A stretch of 64,000 nucleotides of DNA, from positions 109,820,022 through 109,884,021 of the forward strand of contig CM040428.1 of assembly GCA_022702705.1 (NCBI GenBank), given 5' to 3'. The notes beneath the pieces were generated by a model. The model worked only from the letters and a program-made list of their open reading frames with translations. It made no database searches and was not told where the DNA came from. The stretch's first letter is position 1; the number at the start of each line of letters is the position of its first letter. The translations under genes and the position numbers were made by a program. Shown one piece after another: positions 35,289 through 45,930 of the stretch. This DNA comes from Papilionanthe hookeriana x Papilionanthe teres (Eukaryota; Streptophyta; Magnoliopsida; Asparagales; Orchidaceae).

Positions 35289-38200
35289 TAATTGATCAGA
35301 TCAAGGTTTGTCATTATTGATTTGATCATTCTAAGATGTCATTAAAATTTGGGTTAAAAAGGATTTATAGGGTTTTACCATAAACATTAGGGTTTAATGT
35401 CCATCAATGAGATCTTTGAAGCCAATATTGGTATATCTCCTATCTCAAGCTATCTTTGAAATGATCTTTTGTCGGCCATTAAAATCTTCCTTTTTTACTT
35501 TTTTTATTGGGTATAGTAGTGTTAATGATGTGTTTGGAGTTTTTTTTAAATAGTTTAGAATATAGTTTTTATAAAATAGAATTTTGATTTAATTTAATAT
35601 ATATATGGATTTTGAAAACAATATTTCAATTTTGAAAAATACAAAATCAAACTGATTTCATATAAACATTAGTTTAGATAATCAAGCACTTCATCACAAG
35701 ATATGTATCTATCCTGAAGAATAAATACTTGGCTTGGGGTGAGGTTTGATCAAATAAACTAAAGAATTCATGACATCCGATTGGTCTGCAAACTATTATT
35801 GACCGACAATTTCTCCTATTTAATACGAAGGAATTAGATAGGGTTTATATTAATCTGAGGTCTTTAATTTTCATATAAGGGAAATCCCTTATAGTTAATT
35901 ACATATTAGATAACCAAAGTCACCTAAGAAAACTCTTGATATAGATCGGGAAATATTTATATTCATGACTTCCAAAGGTAAGGTTTTCAAAGAAAATGTG
36001 ATAGTCGGAAATTCAATAGGTGAATGGCTCAAGTTTTGGAACATTTCATTTTATCAGAATCTAAAGGAGAGAAGGCTAGGGGAAGGACATAGATTCAATG
36101 AAAATGTTGATGTCTTCCCGAACTGTCCTATGGTTTGGCTTTAATTTAGAATATTTATTTGGTGTTTCATCCTGTCAATTTTGTTATTTAGGACTTATAT
36201 TCACTTGATACCGATCATGTGAATGGCCTGGAAGACAGGAGGGTTTATGTCCTACCCGATGACAACCTCGGAATCCTAAGATGAGTTAGGGCTTATGTTG
36301 CACAACATGGTTATGCAATGACCTAAAGAAAGGGTGAGGATTTATGCTTCAGTAAGCGGACTGCCTCGAAGTCCTATGGCTTATTTGTTTATTTCTAAAG
36401 AATTCTTCTGTTCAAGATGGCCATGCTGCCCATTATGCCTGTTCTAAGCTCCTCTTCGTAGCAGGTTTAGTTTAAAGAAGTATCAATTGTAAGAGAGAGG
36501 AGAAGTGTCATGTTTTTGAAATATTTAAATTGAGGTATCTTAAAATTTATATTAAGGGAACATTAAAGTTGATTATAGCAACATCGGTTAAGATCCCAAG
36601 GTTCCATCATCTCGACATCACTTTTTTTATTGGATTCACTTGGTCCAAATGAATCTACTAAACTCAACTTAATAAGTTCCATACTTTCATTTAGACCGTG
36701 GGAAACCCCGTTAGCAACACGTAGATTACATCTTCCAAGAGATTCCCGAACATCCAACGAGACGTTTTAATTTAGTTGCAATTGTGATTTTTGTTTTGTT
36801 TGTGATTGAATTTTGAGTTGCTTTATATTTTAAATATTGTGGCGGTGAATTTTATCTTGTCTTGATTATTTATTTTGATTTTGGTTTTGGTTTTGTGGCT
36901 ATCTTAAAGGTTTCAGTTTTCATGTAAGGTGACAATGTTGTTTAGCATGCAAATTTGCAAGGAAAGAAAGTGCAGTAGAGTGCAAGTGAGTAAATTGCAA
37001 TAAAATAAAGCATACCTGGTAGGTCTTTCCATCACCTCCACTTGAAACTTTAATATTCTTGCAATAAACATTTATAATTTGCAGGAAAGTAGAACCTATG
37101 GATATGTTCGTCATGAGCTTACAAAGTCCTAGGTCATAACTTGGTGGGTCCTATTCATTTATTTGAGAGATACTTCTCATTTAAAGATATAATAGTTCCA
37201 GTTGTCCTACAAGGTGTCCAGAAAACTTGTGAAAAGATCCAGGAAAGGCCCAAACATTTCACAATACTTTTGAGCTTCCTTGAGGTCCTTTTGGACTTAT
37301 CATTGTTATTGAATGATTTATCTGTTTCATACCCTTATACTCAGTGAGCCAGAGATTTAGTCATCCCAAAAGATGGGGTAGTTATCATTCGGTGCTTTAC
37401 TTAGGAATTATGTGAGTGGGCCTTTAGAGGCAAAATTTAACTTATGGAAGAATTTATCAAATTTTGATGGGTTTGTAATGTTTCAAAAGTAGTTTAAAAT
37501 TAACTATACTTATTAGTTAATTCCTTTGATTAAACCTAGCTCACTACTAAGCCCTTAAGATTTTAGTAGGTATTTTTATGTCTTTAAAAAAAAGAAATTA
37601 AATGACCATCATAATTATGATTCTCATCAAAATATTGAATTATCATTTAAACATCCAATGAAGGGGTATTAAGTTAGTGGAATACTAAATTCCAAAATCA
37701 ACCCCTAACCTTAAGGCTCTTTTAATTTTATTTTCTTTCAAATTATGATAATTAAGGAAATTTAAATATTTAATTTTGGTGTAACAGAATTGCAATTAGT
37801 TTCTACAATTTGTCCCTAAATGTTTCAATAATCCAAACATAATGATTAAGGTCATTTATTGCCCTTTTCCCATTTTGATTAAGCTTAAATATTGATTAAG
37901 GCTAAATTTTTCAAAAATTACAATTTTATCCCTAAAGGCTTTTATCACTTCATAATTCATTAAATTTAACTCAAATGACTTTAAAACTTTAATGTGACCC
38001 CACTTATGGGTTAATTAAAAACATCCGAGGAGAAAATGTGATTTTCAAATTTTAATTTAATTTATATATTTATTTTAATGCAAAAATAAGGGTTTTCAAT
38101 GAAAATTCAATAACTTATTCAAAACAGAACATCTGACTTTGAAAATCTCATTGGAGGTAGAAGTAGTCCAGAGGACCACTTGGACCAAATTTCATGATTT

Positions 38201-39726
38201 TATGAGTTTTAATTTAATTACTAGAATTATTTTAATTTCTGGAGTTTTAATTAATTATAAAATATTTTAAAGGTTGAAAATTCAATTTTATTTTTTTCCT
38301 AAGTCCCTCTAAAGTCAGGGAACCAAGATAAAAAAAATTTATATTTTTTTTAATATCTATTTTAATTATTAGAATTCTTGTAGAGGAAAATTAAGAAATT
38401 TCATTTTTACCCTTTTAAAATTAATTTAAGGCTTTAAAAATTGATATTTTGACTTTGAAGCCTAGGGAAATTATATGGATGGTTCCTATATGATTAGTAG
38501 ACCAAATGTAATATTTTGGTGATTTTTCATATTTTTGTGATTTTTATTATTATTTAATTATTTAAATATTTAAAATATGGTTAAAAATGAAAATTTTATT
38601 ATAAATCCAATTTTATTTTTAGAAATATCCTCTAATCACAGAGAACTCCCAAAATCAATTTGGTGAATTTTTTAGTTGTATTTTAATTATTAAAATTAGT
38701 TTATTGTTCAAATTTATTATTTCACTTAGAAAATTCACTTATTTGACCAAAAGAATTCCAAATGCCATGGGATTTTTATGGGGAGTTCTCTGACCTTTAC
38801 AATTTAGTGGAGAATTTTTTTAAGCTATTTACATTTATACATAATCCAATTTTTAATTTGATATTTACCCCTTAATTACGATTAGAGTTATTTTCAATGA
38901 CTTAAATTAAGTTTTTATTTTTCCTGGGGTCATCTGGTCATAGGGAACCTACTATAATTTCATTAGATTTTTCTAATCAACATGCTGATTATTAGAATTA
39001 AATTATCAAAATAGATGAAACAACTTAGGAAATATAAATCTCTTCATAGAGGTCTCCTCTGACCTTAAGAAAAAAATCAGTGAAGGTTCCCCGTGCTAGA
39101 GGCTACAACATGCTAAAATGGTAAGCCATGGTGAAATGTCCTAATGCATGGAGAATTAAAATAATACATGCAGTATTAAATTAATTAAAAATCATACATA
39201 CATCAAATAAATTTTAAACTATTTTCACATTAGTCTACTCTATTCACTGAGCAAGTGGGTATTTTTCTTTTATTTTTATGATTTTTCTACACCAAGTTAT
39301 GGATTTTTAAAGTTCGGGTGATTTAAATAATTCAAAAAATCCATATTTTCCCACTTAATGAGCTCAGCGCCGTTCAACCTACGGTAGATCAAAGTCCCAC
39401 ACGGAGCGCTCCCATTTGATGCTCTTAGCTGACAGGGATGTCACGCGGCCTGCGGTTCCATTCCATTTGCTCGTCCGGCATGATCAGAGTCATCCAACAA
39501 AAACACATGCGATCCAACGGCTGCCCATCTTCATCCCTGTCTGGTGTGATCCCGTGACCGTCCACACTAATACCCTAATTGCTAGAGCTATACTCAACTA
39601 AATCACTTCGGGTTTGATCCTATAGACTCGCCTAAGCATGACGAAAATATCCATATGGCTAAGCATAGTTTAAATCAACCCTAATTGAATGGAGAATTCA
39701 GAGAAGCTCGAGAAGAAGGAGAGGTC

Positions 39727-39734
39727 AATACCTT
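39727..39734 (-). promoter_or_regulatory. splice-donor-like site in L3 leader
   Basis: AAG/GTATT on the minus strand, about 424 bases past the TATA-like TGTTTAAG; equivalent to the AAG/GTATG of L1 and L2. Confidence 0.35.
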
Positions 39735-41875
39735 GACTCTGAGTAGTGAAGCTTCCATCAGAGATGCTCTACACCTTCATTGGAGTCCCAAGAGCTCAAG
39801 GATGAAGCCTCTTGCCCTGTTGAATTGCCTAGGTATGAAAGTGGCAAGACTTGATTTGGAGCTTTGATGGAAGTCTCTGTTAGAGTGGCTTGGTGATGCG
39901 GCTTTCAGTGGGGAACTTCTCCTCTTACTGTGAGGATGGTGTGTGTGAGTTTAATTTAACTTTGGTGGATTTTAGAGAGATGACCTATTTTGGGCCTTAA
40001 GCTCAGAAATTGAGCTCAGGTAGAGGATTTAAGGGCTAGAAAATGGTGGGGATTAGCTTCTGTGTGTTATGCCAAGAATTTAGAGTGATTTTGACAGAGT
40101 TTTGTTAAGGTCTGTTCCAGCCAACCTTTTGGCCATGAAGGATGGTGGCTTAAACAGGCATGGTTGGGGTGGCTACCAAGGCTCCAATTCAGATGGGATG
40201 CACTGCTTAGGTGGAGTTCAGATGAGCTTCAATGGAAATTTTGGGCTGAGTTGGCCATAGGGTGAAGTTTAGGTTTGGCCAAGTGTGAGGTGGCTCTCAG
40301 TTTGGGCTCCTCCGGCGACTAGGCTGGCCGGCCAGGCCAGGGGAGGTGGCCAGTGGGTCAGGTGAGCCAGTGGGCAGGCCATCATGGGGTGAGCTTAAGT
40401 GGTTAATGCATTATGGAAAATCTCCCCTAGGTTTAACCATTTAAAGGAGGAGATCCCCTAATTTTGGGGACCATTGTTCCATGGCTCCACTAGGGTGGGC
40501 TAGGTGGGTCTAGCCCATTCCTAGGGTCAACTTAGTGATTGTGGAGGGGTTAGTTTTGTCACATTTGGTTCAATTTGATTAAATTGGGTCATGGGTTCAC
40601 TTGGGTCACCTTGGGTTTAAGTTGGGCTAACTTGTGATTGAGCTTGAATTGAGCCCAAATGATTGAGCAATATTGTGTACAGATTGTGATAAATGGTTTA
40701 GAAAAGGATTGGAGTGGTTTTGGATGGGTTTGGGGATCAATTTGGCTTAATTTGGGATTTTGGTCAATTTTGGGCAAGTTGGGTTAACTTGGGTTTAGGT
40801 TAGACTAGAGTTGGGTCCAAGGCCAATTAAAAATTCCAATCGGTCTAAGTGGATGTCATGAAGAGTTCCCAACATCAATTGGGTGGAAATTTTGGGAGTA
40901 TGGCAATCAATTTGATGACATATGGACATATGTTTGATTTGGGTCAAAATTGAGCTTCTGGACTTTAATTAGGTTTGGGTCTTAAGCTACAATTGGAGGC
41001 AATTGATGGTTCAATTTAGTTTAAGGGAGTACTATGAAGAATTTAGAATTCAAATTGAAGAGAAATTGATTGATGTTAGGTCAATTTGAGGAATTTGGGT
41101 CACTTAGGCAAAATTGGGGATTTTGGATTTTAAGTGGAATTGAACTCAAATATGGTTGAAATTGGGCTTGGATTTGTTTTAGATTGATATTTGGATGTTG
41201 AATTAAAGTTTCAAATTGAAATTGGTTAAGATTAGGGTCAATTGGGTAGACATTGGGTTTAATTTGGGCACTTTTGGGATAAATGGGTCAAATTGGGGCT
41301 TTTGTTTAAATTTTGCTAAATTGGTCAAATTGGGTCATATGGTAGTTGATAGAAATGAAATTAGGAATATTTGGGAGGTTTTGGGATTTTTTGGGATTTT
41401 TTGGAATTTTTGGCTAAGAGGGGCATTTTAGTCATTTTGGGGATTTTTGGGAAATTTGGCAATATTAGGTATTTTTTTGTTGATTTGAGTGGTAGGGAGT
41501 AATTTTGAATGATTTTTGAGAAGTTATGGGTAATTTGGGTGATTTTGAAAATTTTGGAGGATTTCATGGTTTTTAGGGCGTTTTAGGTATTTTGGGTATT
41601 TTAGGTATTTTGGGGCAAAGGGGTTAGAAATTTGGAATGTTTGGGAAAGTTGGGATTGTTTGAGAGTGAGTAATATTGCATTTTTTAGGTTAAGCCATGA
41701 ACCAAGGGTCAACCTCATTTGGTCCTCTATGTGTTGGTACTAGCCAAACCCTTGCCTGAGGCTAGTGGCACAGGAAAACCACTTACATGAGTTTTCAAAG
41801 AGTTAGGGGATCAAAGGTGATGTACCTTGTTTAGGGTTTATGAGTGTATAGTGTAAGTGTGTGTAAGCTCCAGAT

Positions 41876-41887
41876 CCCCCCCCCCCC
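41876..41887 (+). repeat. C12 homopolymer
   Basis: Twelve consecutive C bases inside L3, in a spot where the L1b copy has CTCCCCGAGG. Length could be affected by sequencing error. Confidence 0.7.
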
Positions 41888-42161
41888 AAGGTAGATCCTA
41901 AGGTCTGACCACCTATAGGAAACTTCCCCTAGGCTTCCTTACGCTTGATCACTTCCTCCCAAAAATTGGTGGTTAGGCCTTAAACATATGAAAACTCCCA
42001 GTGAAGTGAGAAAAAGTTTGAATTTCTAAGGGAAAGGGTTCCATGGCTAATCCTCTAAGAAAGTCACCAGAAGAGTCCTAAGGTTAGACCCTAAGCTATT
42101 CTAAAGAAAGACTATACCTCAACCAAAAGTGAGGTCAACAAATGGATCCCCAATAAGTGTG

Positions 42162-42180
42162 GTGTGCTGGGCAAGCACAC
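42162..42180. repeat. GTGTGCT/AGCACAC hairpin in U3 of L3
   Basis: A perfect 7-bp stem, loop GGGCA, at the position aligned with 18,921-18,941 in L1b. Confidence 0.6.
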
Positions 42181-42749
42181 TGCATGTATTGGTGTTCACC
42201 GACTAGATCAACCAAACCAACACGACTGTCTGATTCAAAACTTAGGACAAACACAGATTTAGAGAGGAAGTTTTCGCTGGGGATTATTCTGTTGAAACCT
42301 TCAAGTTCAGGGAACTCCTGCTTAGGAAGGCAAATGGAATACCTTCATTAGAGGAGCTACGAATTTCAAGCCTCCAAACTCTGAAGGAGTCCGATCCGAA
42401 TTGATTATGAAGTTGGAATTTCGATTTTAGAATTTAAATTTGATTTCAAATTTAATTTTTGAGTTTGAATTTTAATTTAAGTTTGAGTTTTAATTTTAAT
42501 TTTATGTTTCAATTTTAATTTTAAGTTTTATGGAATTTATGGAAATTTCAGAATTTGCGGAATTTTGAATTTGAAGATTTTATTCTTGTGGGAAATTTTT
42601 TAGTTAGAAGTGAGTGCAAATGGGAAATCAGAATTTCAATACCGATCTCAAAAAGTGGGAGTCAGATTTTAAGTATTGATCCCACAAGGTGAGAACTGGA
42701 ATTTAGGTACCAGCCTAAAAAATGAGAATTGGAATTTCAGTACCAACCT

Positions 42750-43440
42750 CAGAATTTTGTGAGTGTGGGAAATTTTCTCGGAAGGAAATGAAAGTATAGG
42801 GAATTTTGAGGAAATCGAACAACTGAGCTCCGATCCTGAAATTTCATGGAGGGCGAAAAAATTTCTCGGATAGGAAATGGAAAATATAGGGAAATTTACG
42901 AGAATCGAATGACTAAGCTCCGTTCCCGGAGTTTCATGGAAGGCAAAAAATTTTCTCAAAAGGGAAATGGAAAATTATGGAATTTTGGGGGAATCAGATG
43001 ACTAAGCTCCATTCCCGGAATTTCATGGAAGGTGGTAAAATTTCCTAGAAGGTAAATGGAAAATATATGGAATTTTTGGGGAATCAGACAACTATGCTCC
43101 ATTCTCGGACTTTCATGGAAGGTGGAAAATTTTCTCGGAAGGAAAATGGAAAATATAGGGAATATTGGGGTAATCGGATGACTAAGCTCCGTTCCCAGAA
43201 TTTCATGGAAGGAAGAAAGATTTCTCAGATAGGATGTGGAAAGTATAGGGAATTTAGAAGAGTCAAAAAACTAAGCTTCGATCCTGGAACTTCATGGAAG
43301 TGGGAAAATTCTTGGATATGGCATGAAAATATAGGGGATTTTGGAGGAATCAGATGACTAAGCTCCGTTCCCAGAATTTCATGGAGGGCGGAAAAAATTT
43401 ATCGGAAGGGAGATGAAAATATAGGGAATTTGAAGGTATC
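42750..43440. repeat. U3 minisatellite of 88-90-bp units
   Basis: Seven to eight units. The marker RTTTCATGGA falls at about 42,841, 42,931, 43,020, 43,110, 43,200, 43,289 and 43,377. Each unit holds GAATCAGATGACTAAGCTCC and AAATTTTCTCGGAAGG. The core GAATCRGAYGAYYA..R..CCG is recognisably related to the 105-bp unit of L1b. Confidence 0.9.
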
Positions 43441-43877
43441 TTGGGGAGGAAAGCTCGAGGACTCACCTCCAGACTAAAGGGTAACAGGAGGGACTCAGAA
43501 CTCAGGTACTAATCCCAGAATTTCATTTGAGGAGAATTTGGTAAAACTTGGTATTGACTTTCAAAGAAAGCAAATTTGGCGCAATTCGGCCAAGCTTGGT
43601 AGCCTTTGCAAGATTTGCAGAATTTCATGATATTTCAAATTTTTGAGAAGTGGCGCTGTGTGAAAAGTGCCAAATTTTGTGGAGTACCCACAAAAGCGAA
43701 AGATTCAAAGATGAGTGCAAGGAATCAAAATTTTGAGAGAGATAATATTAACATTTTTTTTCCAGTTCATTATTTTTTTCGATTAGTTTTGTTTTATTTC
43801 ATTTTGTTTCACTTGATTTCATTTAATTTAAATGTTAAGTTCATTTCGATTTTGATTTAAATTTCATTTTGTTATCA

Positions 43878-43893
43878 TTTTATCCTTTTCTTC
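43878..43893 (-). other. candidate polypurine tract of the Tat element
   Basis: On the minus strand GAAGAAAAGGATAAAA is immediately followed by TGATAAC, the candidate 5' end of LTR L3. Purine content is high but not pure. A second purine-rich stretch lies just upstream. Confidence 0.4.
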
Positions 43894-44237
43894 TACACAT
43901 TCTTTTGTCCTTTTCATTTGGAACCAGCACAAGGTCCTACGGCTCTCGACTGTCGCGCTTAAAAAAATATTTCTAAAAATAGAAATCTTCATTAATTTAT
44001 CTGAAAGTAGTACAACTGATCATATGTTGACAAGCATCCAAAAGTAGATCATGTGTACAAAACTGTACAGACATATCATATCATCTGGCTGCAACAAAAG
44101 TGGTGACAACAACTGACATGACCTGTTGTGAGGGGTAGTAAATTTTTGTCGCCTGAGGCTATTGCGGGGACAAGCCAACCTGCCAAGGTTATGCTCAGGA
44201 AAAAAATTCCCCTTACAAAAACCTGGAGGTTCTGCCG

Positions 44238-45687
44238 TTACAGTGGAAAAGAACGAAGGTTCTCCAATTTTAGATCCAACCCATAGTAAAAGGATGCTTT
44301 TTCTTAATCCATTCTTCTGAAGGTGACTAACACCCATTTTCTCGTAACTTCTAGGATGCAGTATTTTGCTAAATCTGCTCCATTTCTTTTTAATACCAAT
44401 ACTAATACGACTGGTAGGGGAATCTCAATAGAACCACAGAATTCTTCCGGTCCGACAATATGAATTTCTCGTCCAAACAAGATATTACTTTCACTTATAA
44501 AAGAGACTGTGCAGAAGGATCTCACAAAGTCATGGTGGTCGATATGAGGCGGGATACAGTCCCCATCCTCATAAATATTTATGATGCAGTTGTTAGGAAT
44601 ACAGTCTGCAGGCAACACGTGCCACTCGACTATCCACTTTATCATCTTTTTGATTTGCAATGGCATCAGATCAGACTCATCTTGCTGTAAAATCCCCAGG
44701 GGATTGCCTTGTCGATCTTTAGTGAAGTTATAGCAGCAGCCACACTAAATAGTAACTCTGCCCTTACCTCTTTTCCCTTTTGATGGCTCTGTATATGTTT
44801 TCAGCCTCATGAGACCCGCTCTGCCCAAATTCTGAAGAGTGTCGATGCAATACAAAATTCCTTCTTCATCTTTCTTTGAGACTACATCGGTGTATAACTC
44901 GAGTCCTTCCAGAATATAGACAAATTTCCCTTCTATTTCTTCATAGTGTTGAAATTCCTTCCTTCTGATTCTTCGAATCAACTCCTCAAGGCGGTGGTGG
45001 CGGTAGGACGAACTGTGGTACGTATGGTTCTACATCAGGATACTCCTGGCTCCTGAATAGCATTGAGGCAGCTACATATGCCTCAAATTTGCCAACTCCT
45101 CTAGCTGTAAAATGTGACATTCTGGGCACTCTGAAAATGCTCCTATCACTGAAGTTAGTCTGGATAAACCCGAGTTGCAAGTCAAACACCCACTCAAAAT
45201 TTCTTCCATCGAATCCAGTGTCGGTGCGAGATCCTCTGCAGTTTCTGGCTCGGTATCGGTGCGCGGTGCACTGTCGTCAGTCTCTTTCATCTCAGGATCA
45301 TAGAAATCTTCTGGAATTGGTGATAGCCCGACGGCTAACTCCCGAGCTTGTCTCTTCTCCATCTTTCTAAGAGACGGCACTTGAGGTGATTTGTATTTCT
45401 TCTCTTGGTGCATTCTAATGGTGCATCTGGAACTCTTTCAACTGAAACAACAAAAAGATCACCCTTTGGAGTAGTGATCATAGACGGGACCTAACCGTGT
45501 CTCGTGGTGAGGAGGTGTGAGTCGATGAACCCTCCAGTACCTCCATATCCTAATGTATGTCCGGTCTCTTTATGACCAATCTTCTTCATTGACTTCATGT
45601 CTGTAATCTTCTTTTGTGTGTTTCTTTTCAAGATGCAATGTCCAAGCCGTATTTGGAAGCAAACACCAACTCGCAACCCGACACTTC
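44238..45687 (-). pseudogene. ALKBH9/ALKBH10-like 2OG-Fe(II) dioxygenase, captured in a Tat retrotransposon, disrupted
   Basis: Minus-strand text follows the plant ALKBH9/10 core. First, KFVYILEGLELYTDV and KGRVTI (44,981-44,748), then a TAG stop (44,745-44,747) where the family has Gln. CGCCYNFTKDRQGNPLGI follows, a frameshift near 44,665, then HVLPADCIPNNCIINIYEDGDC and PPHIDHHDF with the iron-binding His-x-Asp (His codon 44,544-44,546, Asp 44,538-44,540). The 2OG-binding Arg is in TFRRMD (44,316-44,318). The distal iron-ligand His (family AKHC) is Tyr here (44,361-44,363, TAC). A stop follows RRMD. The N-terminal part (to 45,687) is acidic with a Pro5 run and at least two frame changes. 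No intron is visible. In the family the enzyme removes m6A from RNA. This copy cannot be active as read. Confidence 0.8.
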
Positions 45688-45708
45688 CTGTATAAGTAAA
45701 TAGGGGGA
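45688..45708 (-). promoter_or_regulatory. splice-acceptor-like site upstream of the ALKBH frame
   Basis: On the minus strand a pyrimidine-rich stretch (CATTTCCCCC, then TATTTACTTATACAG) runs into GAAGTG, a good plant 3' splice site. It lies between the end of the integrase and the first coding-like text of the ALKBH region, where a spliced subgenomic message would need one. Confidence 0.35.
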
Positions 45709-45729
45709 AATGTCAGTGGGTGGTGTTGT

Positions 45730-45930
45730 GCTCGAACAAGAACAAGGACAAACATATTATCTTTTATTTTAATGAGTTTTATAATTGTTTTAATGCCATT
45801 ATCTTATTTAATATAGTTTTATAAGATTTAGATTTAGAAATTAGCAGGCGTATTTTATTTTTGTGAGAAAATTTTCTTTATTTTATTTAACTTTGTTTTA
45901 TTACAATATTTAGACCGAGTCACAGACGCT
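45730..45930. other. AT-rich spacer between Tat integrase and ALKBH region
   Basis: About 200 bases of very AT-rich sequence without coding character, separating the end of pol from the ALKBH frame on the minus strand. Confidence 0.5.

Larger units (their letters stand above)
29440..35470 (-). mobile_element. L4: long Tat/Ogre-like LTR with expanded repeats, minus orientation
   Basis: The lower end (29,490-29,600) matches the TATAGTTAATTACATCTTA...ACCTAAGAAAACT block of L1/L3. The block at 32,890-32,935 (TCTATAGGATCGTTTTGAGATGACGAACCCATCCATACGG) matches the leader block of L1 at 11,256-11,293. Between them lie repeat expansions (30,100-32,060). Upstream of the TATA box the U3 carries a W-box-rich minisatellite. 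It adjoins L3 head-to-tail near 35,470-35,575. Confidence 0.5.
35575..43877 (-). mobile_element. L3: 3' LTR of the Tat element, minus orientation, about 8.3 kb
   Basis: This copy lies downstream of the minus-strand Tat pol and ALKBH region. On the minus strand a purine-rich tract is followed at once by TGATAAC, a plausible LTR start. Landmarks shared with L1: CCTCGGAATCCTAAGA near 36,270, GCCTCGAAGTCCTATGGCTT near 36,365, CCGTTAGCAACACGT near 36,708, CACTGAGCAAGTGGGTATTTTT near 39,246, and CTAAGAGGGGCATTTTA near 41,413. A TATA-like TGTTTAAG is at 40,149-40,156 (minus). The primer site beside the lower end is not recognisable. This would be unusually long even for Ogre-type LTRs, as I know them. 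Confidence 0.55.

Noticed and set aside
41876..41887. C12 run as a G-quadruplex element
   Set aside because: A single homopolymer does not define a regulatory element, and its length may be unreliable.
43067..43357. 96-codon repetitive frame on plus strand
   Set aside because: Translation of the 90-bp minisatellite; the unit length is divisible by three, so the frame stays open.
44020..44337. 105-codon minus-strand frame overlapping the ALKBH end
   Set aside because: It runs out of frame with the recognisable ALKBH text and has no family resemblance.
44238..45687. Reading the ALKBH text as an ordinary expressed host gene
   Set aside because: Stop codon, frameshifts, a lost iron ligand, no introns, and a position between Tat integrase and LTR all argue against a functional host gene.
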